DNA from: Nitrospirota bacterium
GTDB taxonomy: Bacteria > Nitrospirota > Nitrospiria > Nitrospirales > UBA8639
Assembly (NCBI GenBank): GCA_029864405.1
Contig: JAOTTP010000002.1
Location: 1 to 64,000, forward strand
Length of the DNA stretch: 64,000 nt
Direction: 5' to 3'
Positions 18,305 through 27,599 of the stretch are shown here, in pieces; position 1 is the stretch's first letter, and every line of letters starts with the position of its first letter. The translations under genes were made by a program, and so were the position numbers. The notes beneath the pieces are model-generated. The model saw only the letters and a program-made list of their open reading frames with translations. It made no database searches and had not been told where the DNA came from.

Positions 18305-18766
18305 TTACCCGCTAATGGCGATTTTTTTAGGTTTAGCCTTTTCTGATTTAGGCAAGACAACCATCAAAATGCCGTGTTGATATTTTGCTTGCACTCGTTC
18401 ATTGTCCACATCCGTGGGTAACGTTAACTGTCGCCGGAATTTCCCGGCTTCCCGCTCTTTACGATGATATCGCACATTGGATTGTTCATCAGGAATCGCC
18501 CGCTCACCGGTTACAGTGAGACTTCGGCCCGTCACCGAAACATCTAGTTGATCGAGTGTGATTCCTGGGACTTCGGAGCGAACATAGACATTCTCGCTGT
18601 CCTGTGACACATTCAAGAGCGGAAAGACTCCTGCCGGAGTATCCCACCCATTCACCCTGGGTAGTCCATTGAACAAGCGACCAAGATCTCGCCGTAGCCG
18701 ATCCAATTCTGAGGCTCCACCCGACAAACCTTCAAACGGCCAATTTTCTAATCTTCGAATAAGCAT
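18305..18766 (-). CDS. Hsp20-family small heat-shock protein
   Basis: This is a second alpha-crystallin chaperone (153 aa). The N-terminus MLIRRLENWPFEGLSGG is an ordinary Hsp20 lead-in; the crystallin domain spans roughly residues 45-145, with PLLNVSQDSENVYVRSEVPG and HGILMVVLPKSE. The ATG at 18766 has AGGAGG eight bases upstream; the ATG at 18772 would be too close to that site. It is followed after 71 bases by the other hsp20 gene and probably shares its transcript. The two proteins differ enough to form different oligomers. Confidence 0.95.
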   Translation of the reverse strand: MLIRRLENWPFEGLSGGASELDRLRRDLGRLFNGLPRVNGWDTPAGVFPLLNVSQDSENVYVRSEVPGITLDQLDVSVTGRSLTVTGERAIPDEQSNVRYHRKEREAGKFRRQLTLPTDVDNERVQAKYQHGILMVVLPKSEKAKPKKIAISG

Positions 18767-18864
18767 AGTCATTCCCTCCTCATTGAACGTCGAGAAATCC
18801 CTCCAGATCTTTGTTGATTGGTTAGGAAGCCCTCGAAGGTGAAACATTCATCGATGTTACTTAT

Positions 18865-18892
18865 AAAATAATTTCAAAATTCCAGTAGTCAA
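18865..18892 (-). promoter_or_regulatory. Possible sigma-70-type promoter for the hsp20 genes
   Basis: On the minus strand TTGACT (18892-18887) and TATTTT (18870-18865) are separated by 16 bases, about 100 bases before the first hsp20 start. No clear CIRCE or sigma-32 box was seen. Inference from spacing only. Confidence 0.35.
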
Positions 18893-19367
18893 GTAGGCTG
18901 ATAAAATTTTGGGAAAATGCACATAGGGAATGGGATAAATTTCGATAGAAAAGATCAGGGGAGGAACTAGGATGAAAGGGGAGATAATGAGAAACACACG
19001 GAATCCCATCAGGGTAATTGACCTGAGGAAAAACATAACCACAGAATTCTCGCTTCAAACCGTCCGGCCTTTTAGTTAATCTGGGAAGGGATACAAGGAT
19101 CTCGCAATTGTACGCCTGTTTGTCTGAGAAGATTGGCCCGGATCGTAAGGGGAAATTATTCACCGACATCTGGGCAATATTTTTGGAAAACACCTTCGCG
19201 CGAACTGGACTTTATTTTATCCATGCGTCTTTGCGGCGTGACGACAATGGTGCCGGGCATTTTGGCTGCTATTGACATTGCTCAGCCCAAATCGTGAGTG
19301 TATTCTATTCAGGGAGTTCACAACGGTATATCGTATCGTTGTTCACCCTTCAATCAAGGAGGACACT
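18893..19367. other. Intergenic region between divergent hsp20 and TPR genes
   Basis: No convincing gene in this divergent spacer. It presumably holds the promoter of the TPR lipoprotein gene; a TTGACA at 19272-19277 is seen, but I could not find a well-spaced -10 box. Confidence 0.4.
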
Positions 19368-19817
19368 ATGAATCAGCGATCTTTCGGTCTCGGATTACTT
19401 TTCCTCATGATGTTCGTATGGAGTGGATGCGATTCCGGCGAATACGGGAAAGAAACGAAACCGGAGCCCAAAGCGGAAAGTACGCCAATGCCGACGGCCG
19501 AAGCTCCGGGCATGACCGAAACCCCACAGGCCGAAGGCGCTCTCATGGCAACTGTCGGGGCGGAGGGTGCAAAAGAAAATGATGAAGGGGTTAACCATTT
19601 CCAACAAGAGCACTGGGATGTGGCCAAAGAACATTTCATGAAAGCCATAGCCGCCAATGCGGACCTTGCGGAAGCCCATTACAATCTTGCCTTGGCGCTG
19701 GATAAATTGGGAAACCATGGTGACGCCACAAAACATTTCAAAAAGGCTTTGGAGTTGGCTCCGTCGGATCCGAAGATAGCCGGTTCTAAAATTCTCCAGG
19801 CTCATGTGGGCGGATGA
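19368..19817 (+). CDS. TPR-repeat lipoprotein
   Basis: The 149-aa product begins with a lipoprotein signal (hydrophobic residues 7-18, then WSGC with C21 as the lipid anchor). An acidic, Pro/Ala-rich linker of about 50 residues follows. About two tetratricopeptide repeats then run from residue 73 to the end (GVNHFQQEHWDVAKEHFMKA and LAEAHYNLALALDKLGNHG). TPRs bind other proteins, so a scaffold role at the membrane is likely. The ATG at 19368 has AAGGAGG upstream; the longer frame from 19272 lacks one. Confidence 0.85.
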   Translation: MNQRSFGLGLLFLMMFVWSGCDSGEYGKETKPEPKAESTPMPTAEAPGMTETPQAEGALMATVGAEGAKENDEGVNHFQQEHWDVAKEHFMKAIAANADLAEAHYNLALALDKLGNHGDATKHFKKALELAPSDPKIAGSKILQAHVGG

Positions 19818-20176
19818 TAACGCACGGTTAGGCAAAACACACCACAGGGGTTGTGGCGTATGTGCCTAGGGGTGTCCCGCCAGCTCTCGCGTTGAAGTCT
19901 AACGCTGGGACACCTCCAGCATGACGTTCTTCACCGATGTCGTGAAATTAGGAAAAAACAATAAGCCGACACCTTGTCGTTTGATGAATCCAGCTGAGGA
20001 ATCCAGGCCCCTCCAAGAATGCCTGGCACTTCGAGTTGGGAAATGCCTCACAACCCGGGCTACAAAAAGTTATCTTTCCTGAAGGTCCTATTCTCACGAT
20101 CTGTTTGCAGCCCACGTGGCTGCTTGATAGGCCATTCGTCATTCACACGTCGCAGGATCCAGTCACTTCACCTCAC
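19818..20176. other. Intergenic region with a long inverted repeat
   Basis: No gene seen. A nested inverted repeat lies at about 19869-19917: an outer stem (GGTGTCCC / GGGACACC) encloses an inner one (GCGTT / AACGC). It has no T-run, so it is either a processed transcript end between the convergent genes or a repeat remnant. Confidence 0.45.
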
Positions 20177-21883
20177 TTACCGGTGTTCCAAGGTCTGTAA
20201 TGTCCAGGTTTCACCTTCGAATAACTCCAGAAGTAATGCATGATAGGATTTCAGGGTTGGCCGGTGTCCTACACTGATAAACGTGGTAGAGGTTTCAACG
20301 AGATGATGATACAGGTGCTCTTCATTTTTCAGATCTAAGGCACTCGTGGCTTCGTCTAAGATCACGTAATCCGGCTTTGTCAGAAATACCCTGGCAAACG
20401 CCACCCTCTGCTGCTCTCCCAACGAAAGGACATCACTCCAATCATGGACACGGTCAAAGCCTTCAAATCGTTCTGCCAATTCTGGCAGATTGACTTTCTT
20501 GAGCACCTGCTCTAATTCCTCATGGCTCGTATCCAGGTCAACATTGGGATACATGAGTTGTTCCCGCAACGTCCCGAGAATCATATACGGCCTCTGAGGA
20601 AGAAATAACATGCGTTCTAATTTTGGACGGATGATGACGCCTTGCCCCGAATCCCATAATCCTGCGATGGCTCTGAGAAGAGAGCTTTTTCCGCAACCGC
20701 TGACTCCGACGATTAAGAGTCCATCACCGTTATGGAGTTCAACAGAGAGATCCCGCAACAAGGTCCTTTGATAATCAGGGGTTTGCAGCGTCAACCGCAC
20801 AAGGGCGAATCGACCATTCTCAATGGTCTCAATCGTCGACTGGTCCGGCTGTCGATGATTGAGGTGGTGGTCTGCGTTTTCCAGATATTCATGAAAGACC
20901 GATAATCGATTAATCCCTGCTGCGAAATTGGTGAGCCAATCGAATTTATCCACGATCAGGTTGAGAGAATAAAAGACGGCGGTAAAGGCCCCGATGGCTT
21001 CACTCACTTTTCCCACTTCAAATTCTCCCGCCAAAACTCGTGGTCCGACAATCACCGCCGGCAAAATGAGCGGTAGGAGTTTAAACGTATTGGTATACAA
21101 ACCTAAAAACATGTCCCGCCACAAAATGAGACTGCGCAGAGTCGTAAACAGGTCCTCAAAGAAAGATTTGGTTTTGTTGGATTCCTGCTGTTCGCCTCGA
21201 TAAAACGCTATGGATTCTGCATGTTCTCGAATGCGAGCGAGACCAAAACGAAAGTTTGCTTCTTTCTTGATTTGGGCAAAATTCAGCCTCACTAACACGC
21301 CCCCAAAACCCAGGATCGTGATCATGGTCCCGACGATGGCATAAAATAGTAGAAACACCACCAGTGTCGGCGAAATGGTCCAGAGCACCTGACTGAACGC
21401 CACCACTTGAAAACTCGCAAAGAGCACGATGATGAAAATCCCCATCGAATACTGGGTAAAGGCTCGAATATCCTCTGCAATGCGTTGATCGGGGTTGTCG
21501 ATATTGGTATGAAAGCTGCCAATCTCGTAATACGCGCGATTGTGAAAATACTTGTCCAGGAAATAATGCGTTAACCATCGACGCCAGGAAAGTCCCAAAA
21601 GGCTGGAAACATAGTTGAACCCCGCAAACAGAGGGACATACACACACATCGTGAAGAGAAAAATACCGACCGTTTTCCAGAATCGTTCGACATCTTGTGA
21701 CGATAACGCAGAAATTAAGTTCCCTTGCTGCGTGTTTAATTCCACTCCTATAGGAGTATAAATCGCTAACAACGCAAGAATGAGCACAAGGAATGTGTAC
21801 CCAGTCCACTTCTCGTTACTGATCCAATAGAGTTTTGCGATGTCCCAAAAATTCTTGAGGTATCTCAAATCAAACTGACGCAT
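20177..21883 (-). CDS. YddA/SbmA-type ABC transporter, fused permease and ATPase
   Basis: This half-size ABC transporter (568 aa) has an N-terminal membrane domain of about six helices (ABC_membrane_2/SbmA-BacA type; note SWRRWLTHYFLDKYFHNRAYY and NPDQRIAEDIR) and a C-terminal ATPase. The Walker A motif GVSGCGKSS is near residue 390, the signature SLGEQQRVAFAR near 485 and Walker B VILDEATSALD near 503. Homodimers of this family move peptides, cobalamin or other amphipathic solutes; the substrate here is unknown. It stands alone on the minus strand. Confidence 0.9.
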   Translation of the reverse strand: MRQFDLRYLKNFWDIAKLYWISNEKWTGYTFLVLILALLAIYTPIGVELNTQQGNLISALSSQDVERFWKTVGIFLFTMCVYVPLFAGFNYVSSLLGLSWRRWLTHYFLDKYFHNRAYYEIGSFHTNIDNPDQRIAEDIRAFTQYSMGIFIIVLFASFQVVAFSQVLWTISPTLVVFLLFYAIVGTMITILGFGGVLVRLNFAQIKKEANFRFGLARIREHAESIAFYRGEQQESNKTKSFFEDLFTTLRSLILWRDMFLGLYTNTFKLLPLILPAVIVGPRVLAGEFEVGKVSEAIGAFTAVFYSLNLIVDKFDWLTNFAAGINRLSVFHEYLENADHHLNHRQPDQSTIETIENGRFALVRLTLQTPDYQRTLLRDLSVELHNGDGLLIVGVSGCGKSSLLRAIAGLWDSGQGVIIRPKLERMLFLPQRPYMILGTLREQLMYPNVDLDTSHEELEQVLKKVNLPELAERFEGFDRVHDWSDVLSLGEQQRVAFARVFLTKPDYVILDEATSALDLKNEEHLYHHLVETSTTFISVGHRPTLKSYHALLLELFEGETWTLQTLEHR

Positions 21884-22426
21884 CTACCGGGCTCCATTTA
21901 GAGGTAGACAATTTTTTCAAAGGCGAGCAAAGAGGAATATGATAAACGAACTGGAATAGACCATTCGACGCTTATGGCTGATGTCGAGGCCCATAAATAG
22001 CTTGAAACGTTGTTTGTAATGAGATCTTTGCCTGGTCCTGGCACGGTGGCGTTCGGCATTCACTCGTCTGAGTTGGCTTCAGCCTATGACCCAAGGCGTT
22101 GGTTTCCCTCATCCTTCCCTACAGGGTCAGCGTAAACGTCTATGCAATGAATTTCTGGTTGTGAGCACAACGAGTATAACGAGGATTCCCCCATTCAAGC
22201 ATCAACATCCAAAAGAATTTCTCACACATGACCCCTGTTTTTTTGTCTTAGATAGATGTATTGACCCGTCTAAAAGCTTTCTGGAAAAGGCCTCGGAAGC
22301 AAGCCCTCTCAATCGCTGAGATTCTCCTTACCTTTCAATTTTTACGGGCCATGGAACCATCTCGGGCGGGATGTTTCAACACTCCCTCTCACACACGTGG
22401 AAACAAGTCTGCTAGACTCTTCTTCC
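21884..22426. other. Intergenic region between divergent genes
   Basis: About 540 bases between the divergent ABC transporter gene and the gene at 22427. No credible gene, hairpin or repeat was seen; it should contain both promoters. Confidence 0.4.
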
Positions 22427-23089
22427 ATGGATGCGCTGTATTATCCCTTTCACCTGTGTCATGAACAGACCCTCCATCAATTGTTGAAGGACTATTCCCA
22501 TGTCCATTTTCGGGATTTTATGGCCTTGCAGTTGACGCCCTTGATGGGGACAACGGGGTTTCCAGACCGGATGGGAGATTACTATCCTAATTTTTTAGAG
22601 AGTGGAAAAATTGTACAAGGATATGATGACAGTGGTCAGCTAAGTCCGGAGATCGCCACTGCAGTCAATCGGGATCTAGCCGATCCTCTTTGGCGATCGA
22701 TCTTTCATGAGGCCTTGAGGAATGATCGAGGTTTTCAGCGAGGGTTAGTGCCGTTTTCCCAGGATAGCCAGGGCAGGATGACTGTCCCGACTGATTCTGC
22801 GCTCTTGGCGGCATTCCAACAGCCAAAGAGAGAGTTTGCGCCCTACACCGTCGAAACCCTTCAAGCCATGAGCCGAAGGCGGCTGCCTGAAAATGAAGTA
22901 CTCGACTTTGAGTATGGATTTGGATTGATTAAAACCTCTGCGGCACTGGTTTACAGTATTCGGCGATGCCAACAGTTGGGCTTGGCCCCCGTCACCGATT
23001 CTCCTGGGCATCACCAGCTGCTGGCAAGAACGTGTCTGCGGGATGGCGTGGTGGTAAGCAATGTATGTGTGAAGCGGGAAGGTTACTGA
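22427..23089 (+). CDS. Conserved-looking hypothetical protein
   Basis: I do not recognise a domain in this 220-aa protein. It begins MDALYYPFHLCHEQTLHQLL and has a run of conserved-looking patches such as HFRDFMALQLTPLMGTTG and FPDRMGDYYP. It has no signal peptide or membrane helix. The central part (YDDSGQLSPEIATAVNRDLADP) looks like a regular helical soluble protein. Coding is supported by an intact frame, ordinary codon use and lack of a better frame. The ATG at 22427 is preferred to the ORF start at 22397. Confidence 0.65.
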   Translation: MDALYYPFHLCHEQTLHQLLKDYSHVHFRDFMALQLTPLMGTTGFPDRMGDYYPNFLESGKIVQGYDDSGQLSPEIATAVNRDLADPLWRSIFHEALRNDRGFQRGLVPFSQDSQGRMTVPTDSALLAAFQQPKREFAPYTVETLQAMSRRRLPENEVLDFEYGFGLIKTSAALVYSIRRCQQLGLAPVTDSPGHHQLLARTCLRDGVVVSNVCVKREGY

Positions 23090-23092
23090 GTT

Positions 23093-23113
23093 GGACTGTT
23101 GAAAAAGGCTGGC
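23093..23113. repeat. Short remnant of the interspersed GTTGAAAAA repeat
   Basis: The sequence ACTGTTGAAAAAGGCTGGC matches one end of the inverted-repeat element described at 28711-28916. Only this fragment is present, wedged between two convergent genes. Confidence 0.4.
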
Positions 23114-24039
23114 TAACGAGGTTCTTCGTCGCGGATACGTAGAAAGACCGGAAATCGAGGGATGCCGTTTTCGGTTAATCCCTGGTGACGAAATGTGACC
23201 CGGCTCTCTAACGGTGGCGGTCGACGCCGTTCCTCATGCCTGAGCCCGCTTCCGATAAAGAAGATGACCCCTTCATCCGTGCGCACCTTGAGTGAACCAA
23301 TCAGACCGTCAAACTGACCCTTGCCTGGCCGATACCCAATGACGGTGGCCTCGGCATCAGTAAATAATTTCAGCTTCAGCAAATCCTGACTACGGCCACT
23401 GGCGTACAACGCCGTTTCCCGGTGAAGCATCAACCCCTCCCCACCTTCATCAATCACCCTGTGCAACAATTTCAACAAGTCTTCTTCGCTCCCGACCCGC
23501 TGTTGTTCAATGATGCCCAGGTAGGGGGAGGCGCTTTCGGTCTTGAAGCGGTTCATCTCGATCACCCGTTGGGCAAATGTTCCGCCATGTGCCGGGAGAT
23601 CAAAAACCATCAAGCGGATGCTTCGCCATCCATCATGGGGTTGTTGGGTGAGGACAATGGACGACACCTCTTCATATCGGCCTCGCCCCATCCATAACTC
23701 ACCATCCAAGGGAACAGGCGGAAATCCTTTGGTAAACCAGTCGGGTGCGGCAAACACGTTTCCGCCTCGTGAAATCAGATGCGTGCCATCCCAACGAGCG
23801 CGTATACCGTCAAGTTTTTCACTCACCCGGTATTGGCTGAGGTCAAGACCCTGCCGGTAGATGTCAGCCAGCATCAGTTCGGGTATCGTGCCCGCTTGTG
23901 TGGCTGAGAATGGCAGAACAATGATCAGGATGAGTAGCGGCAACAAGCAGTTCTGAAGCCTGCGGCCTAACTCCGACATGCCCAAACCGTCAGACGTCAT
24001 GTTCTGGTGAGGATAATCCAGGAAGGGGGTGGTCCTCAT
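23113..24039 (-). CDS. Exported ATP-dependent DNA ligase, Lig E-like
   Basis: This is a minimal ATP-dependent DNA ligase. The adenylation motif is SEKLDGIRARWDG, with K75 as the nucleotide-accepting lysine; DGELWMGRG, EGLMLHRE and LLKLKLF are further nucleotidyltransferase motifs, and the last 90 residues form an OB domain. The N-terminus has a hydrophobic signal (CLLPLLILIIVLPFSATQA) before the catalytic part. Such small ligases (Lig E) are reported to be exported to the periplasm, perhaps for DNA uptake. In-frame ATGs at 24039 and 23979 are possible starts; the first has an AGGAG nearby. Confidence 0.85.
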   Translation of the reverse strand: MRTTPFLDYPHQNMTSDGLGMSELGRRLQNCLLPLLILIIVLPFSATQAGTIPELMLADIYRQGLDLSQYRVSEKLDGIRARWDGTHLISRGGNVFAAPDWFTKGFPPVPLDGELWMGRGRYEEVSSIVLTQQPHDGWRSIRLMVFDLPAHGGTFAQRVIEMNRFKTESASPYLGIIEQQRVGSEEDLLKLLHRVIDEGGEGLMLHRETALYASGRSQDLLKLKLFTDAEATVIGYRPGKGQFDGLIGSLKVRTDEGVIFFIGSGLRHEERRRPPPLESRVTFRHQGLTENGIPRFPVFLRIRDEEPR

Positions 24040-24066
24040 ATCTCCTCTCAGGAAGGAGTGGTCGCG

Positions 24067-24906
24067 TCATTCTGCGATCGTGTCAATCAGTTCGATTTCT
24101 TCAGGCAATAGGGCCAACTGTTCAGCCTGGAGATCCTCTTTCATATGTTGTGGGTTGGTCGTTCCGGTCAACGGAAGCATTCCGACCTGCATGGCAAAGC
24201 GAAAGACGACTTGCGCGGGATTTGTCCCTAACCGTTTCGCGATGGCCCGTATGTCGGGTTCGCTCAATACGTCCCTGTTGGCCGTTAAGAGCGAAAAGCC
24301 CTGGTAGATGATGCCATGAGCCTGGCAAATCTCCCTCACTTCTCTATCCCATCCATGGGAGGCATAACACCGGTTCTGCACGACCATCGGTTTGATCCTC
24401 GCCTCCGCACACAGTTGGGTGAGTTGTCCGGCCGTGACATTGCTGATGCCAATCATTTTAGTCTTCCCTGATTGATAGACCTCCTCCATGGCCGCCCACA
24501 CTTCCCGGTCTGATTCTCCCAATCCGAATCGTGAATACGGACCGTGCAACACATACGAATCGACATAGTCGGTGTGCAGGTGGGTCAGAGAGCTGGCAAA
24601 GGACTGCTGGACCTGGGTGGTGAGATCGGCGGAGGCATCATAGGGAGTACGATGGTCCTGTCCGTTCACTGGCGTAAATTTCGTTTGCAGGAACAGGGTC
24701 TCCCGCTTAACCCCTTGCTTGTCGAGTGCCTGCAGAGCTTCACCCACCAGGTCTTCCCGGTAATGAATGAGCTGGTTGGCCGTGTCGATGGCCGTGAACC
24801 CCGAAGCTACGGCCAATTGCACCAGGTGGGTGGTGGCGCCTTCTTTCCATGCCGTGCCATACATGAACAAGGGAAGTAGGACAGTATTATGCGCGATTAA
24901 GGTCAT
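24067..24906 (-). CDS. Aldo/keto reductase family protein
   Basis: This is an NADPH-dependent oxidoreductase with a TIM barrel. Family motifs are visible: TAIDTANQL with a nearby His-Tyr then VGEAL in the first third, LQTKFTP (the catalytic lysine), YVLHGP (the catalytic histidine), and IGISNVTAGQL. The C-terminal cofactor region reads LPLTGTTNPQHMKEDL. The spacing of the tetrad tyrosine after IDTAN is slightly unusual. The ATG follows GGAGGAATC. The gene is 28 bases downstream-facing from the ligase gene on the same strand, so the two may be cotranscribed. Its substrate is unknown. Confidence 0.9.
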   Translation of the reverse strand: MTLIAHNTVLLPLFMYGTAWKEGATTHLVQLAVASGFTAIDTANQLIHYREDLVGEALQALDKQGVKRETLFLQTKFTPVNGQDHRTPYDASADLTTQVQQSFASSLTHLHTDYVDSYVLHGPYSRFGLGESDREVWAAMEEVYQSGKTKMIGISNVTAGQLTQLCAEARIKPMVVQNRCYASHGWDREVREICQAHGIIYQGFSLLTANRDVLSEPDIRAIAKRLGTNPAQVVFRFAMQVGMLPLTGTTNPQHMKEDLQAEQLALLPEEIELIDTIAE

Positions 24907-25156
24907 AACGATTCCTCCAGATTCAAAATGCCGTGCCCGGTTTGTCTTCTACCTGTCCAGTTTCTACAAGTGCGGGATGGAAATGTGGGCCCTATTCTAG
25001 CTACTTCGCTTGTATTTTTCAGGTATTTAGGCAATAGATGGGGAGAATGGGAGGAGCAGTAGACTTTGGCGCCGTTGGAAATCGCGAAATGGCTTGCCGG
25101 AGCAGCAAATATTCCGGTAGACCGACTATCAATGACCACGGATGCCGGATGTTTTC

Positions 25157-26098
25157 CTACAAATGTTCACGGCCATGGGGGGAGCGAAAATCCTGGTCGG
25201 GTCCGAGGGGAACGATACGTGTGGGGTTAATATCGTCGTGGGTCATGTAGTAATGGCGTTTGATGTGATCAATATTCACCGTCTCCGCCACGCCGTCATA
25301 CTGATAGAGGTCTTTGAGATAGCCAAACAAATTGGGATAATCCACAATGCGACGGATATTACATTTGAAATGTCCGTGATACACCGCGTCGAATCTGATG
25401 AGTGTCACAAACAACCGCCAATCTGTCTCCACTGGAGTTTTGCCAAAAAGATAACGTTGAGTACTTAAACGGGAATCCAAAACATCCAGTGCGTTAAATA
25501 AATACCGGACCGCCTGTTCGTAGGCTGATTGAGACGTCGCAAACCCCGCGCGGTAGACCCCATCATTCACCTGTTCATAAATATCGTCATTCAGTTGGTC
25601 AATATCCTTCCGGAGATCAACCGGATAAAGGTCTAACGCACTGTCGGTGAACTGATTAAACGCCGTATTCAACATCCGCATAATATCGTCATCGGAATTA
25701 CTCACGATGCGCCGGGTTTCCCTATCCCACAACACGGGAACGGTCACGCGTCCACGGTAAGCAGGATCATTCGCACGATAGGCCTCACTCAGAAACTGAA
25801 ACCCGTTCACGGGGTCGGTCGAATGTCCCGGCCCGTCTCGAAATGCCCAACCCCGGTCATCCCGAATGGGATCAACAACCGTCATGCCAATCACGTCTTC
25901 CAGCCGCTTCAGTTTTCGCACAATAATCGTGCGGTGCGCCCAGGGACATGCCCAAGAGACATACAGATGATACCGTCCACGCGCCGCAGGGAATTCTGAA
26001 CTGCCGTCTTCCGTCACCCATTCCAGGAACGCATCACCTTGGCGCGTAAAGGCGCCTTCGCTCGTTTGCTCCTCTGGAAATTGCGGTTGTATGCTCAT
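25157..26098 (-). CDS. Glutathionyl-hydroquinone reductase (YqjG/PcpF family)
   Basis: This is a glutathione S-transferase of the Xi class that reduces glutathionyl-hydroquinones. The active-site motif SWACPWAHRTIIVRKLK has the catalytic cysteine C51 in CPW, and the family signature DWRLFVTLIRFDAVYHGHFKCN lies in the C-terminal helical domain. The 313-aa length is typical. The ATG at 26098 follows a GAGG site; the frame runs 30 codons further upstream without one. It is a single gene on the minus strand. Bacteria in this group may lack glutathione, so the physiological thiol is open. Confidence 0.92.
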   Translation of the reverse strand: MSIQPQFPEEQTSEGAFTRQGDAFLEWVTEDGSSEFPAARGRYHLYVSWACPWAHRTIIVRKLKRLEDVIGMTVVDPIRDDRGWAFRDGPGHSTDPVNGFQFLSEAYRANDPAYRGRVTVPVLWDRETRRIVSNSDDDIMRMLNTAFNQFTDSALDLYPVDLRKDIDQLNDDIYEQVNDGVYRAGFATSQSAYEQAVRYLFNALDVLDSRLSTQRYLFGKTPVETDWRLFVTLIRFDAVYHGHFKCNIRRIVDYPNLFGYLKDLYQYDGVAETVNIDHIKRHYYMTHDDINPTRIVPLGPDQDFRSPHGREHL

Positions 26099-26624
26099 CG
26101 TATCCTCACTGACTTCATCATGATTCTTAAGATGCCGAACCGGCCGTGGAGTTCCTTCACTGAAGATCCGTTGGGACCAATAAAACACGATGCTCTAAAC
26201 ATTTTCTTTACTTTACCATGGCAAACAATGGCATTCATTTGGTTGGCTGCGGGCTAAGTAACGAACTAGACTGTTTTTCCCCAGCTTCGCGCGGGTATAT
26301 ACATTTGGGTTGTTCACCTTCATTGGATTAACCTAATAATAAGAATGAGAATGAGTCTTTTCATCTCAGGATAGCCTTGACGGATGTCATTACGTCCGAG
26401 TTCATCTACGGCCGTTTGTGAGTTGCCAGGTTGCTATGGTTCATTTCGATGATCTGGTTGACTCACCTTAGATAAGAAGAATTCCACTTTAATGCCCTCC
26501 AATTAGATTCAGCCCACTCCACAGCACGAAATCGATATGAGAAACGCCGTGGTCTCGCCATGGAATGACCTCTGACAATTGGTGGTGCCGCTTTGTGTCT
26601 CACCCTTATGGCGTATAGATACCG
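26099..26624. other. Intergenic region
   Basis: About 525 bases without a credible gene. A GAATGAGAATGAGTC stretch at about 26343 resembles part of an iron-regulator box but has no good symmetry. Nothing else noted. Confidence 0.35.
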
Positions 26625-27599
26625 TCACAACCATTTGAGCCAACGAAATATACCCACGAGCAACAGCCCCGCAGAAGTTAATGTGAGACAGACCATGGTG
26701 AAGGCCCACGGATCTTCAGAGCCGGGGATGCCACCGACATTGATTCCCAGAAGACCGGTCACAAAGGTAATGGGGAGAAAAATTCCGGCTAAGACCGTGA
26801 GAATATACATGGTCTTGTTCATCTGCTCGGATAATTTTCCCGTCAGTTCTTCTTGCATGACCCCCATACGCTCACGCGCGGCATCAAGGTCTTCGACGTA
26901 GCGAATGAGATAATCCGCCACTTCGCGAATTTTGGCCCGCTGCGGTGAGCTCAGCCACGTGACTGGTGCGAGCTGGAGTTGGGTGATGACTTCCCGTTGG
27001 GGGGCGATGTACCGGCGAAGTGAAATGGCTTGGCGTCGCAAGCCCCCAAGTCGACTGCGAAGCTGGTGGCTGGCCTGCTCAATCATCTGATCTTCGATGT
27101 CATCGATTTCTTCGTCCAGCTGGGCGATGACCGGGGCCATCCGTTCCATCAGTCGATCAGTCAGTACCGTGAGGAAATCGCCAGACGAGATCGGGCCACT
27201 GTGGTTTGCGAAGCTGGCATGAATATCCTTTATCGTCATGAGCGGACGATGCCGGACGCTCACGATACGATAGGCGTCAATATATAGCCGAATGGAGACC
27301 ATATCGTCGGGTTCTGCTCCTGGATTAAAATTGACGCCACGGAGGATCAGGAGAAAGCTATCATCAAAAAGCGTGATTCGTGGACGCGTTTCCTCTGCCA
27401 GGAGGGCATCGACTACCAGGGGGTTGATGTCACTTTCCTCTTGGAGCCATTGTTGGATATCTGCATGGGTTCGATCACAATGAACCCACAAGGTCTCTTC
27501 TTGTGATGACCACGTCTTCACTTCAGGCCAGGTCAATTCCCTGGCATTCCCGGCCCCGTCCAACGCGCAAGAGAAAATCAATCCAGAGGCATCATTCAT
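26625..27599 (-). CDS. CorA-family metal transporter, ZntB-like
   Basis: The protein has the CorA layout: a large N-terminal cytoplasmic domain with long helices, then two membrane helices at the C-terminus. The pore signature reads GINVGGIPG instead of the GMN of magnesium CorA, a change known from the zinc transporter ZntB. Helical stretch LRSRLGGLRRQAISLRRYIAPQREV is the family's stalk. 324 aa is a normal length. ZntB proteins move Zn2+ or other divalent ions. The ATG follows GAGAGGACG. It stands alone on the minus strand. Confidence 0.9.
   Translation of the reverse strand: MNDASGLIFSCALDGAGNARELTWPEVKTWSSQEETLWVHCDRTHADIQQWLQEESDINPLVVDALLAEETRPRITLFDDSFLLILRGVNFNPGAEPDDMVSIRLYIDAYRIVSVRHRPLMTIKDIHASFANHSGPISSGDFLTVLTDRLMERMAPVIAQLDEEIDDIEDQMIEQASHQLRSRLGGLRRQAISLRRYIAPQREVITQLQLAPVTWLSSPQRAKIREVADYLIRYVEDLDAARERMGVMQEELTGKLSEQMNKTMYILTVLAGIFLPITFVTGLLGINVGGIPGSEDPWAFTMVCLTLTSAGLLLVGIFRWLKWL

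Noticed and set aside
26332..26362. Possible ferric-uptake-regulator box
   Set aside because: The GAATGAGAATGAGTC run has only partial similarity to the consensus and no dyad symmetry.
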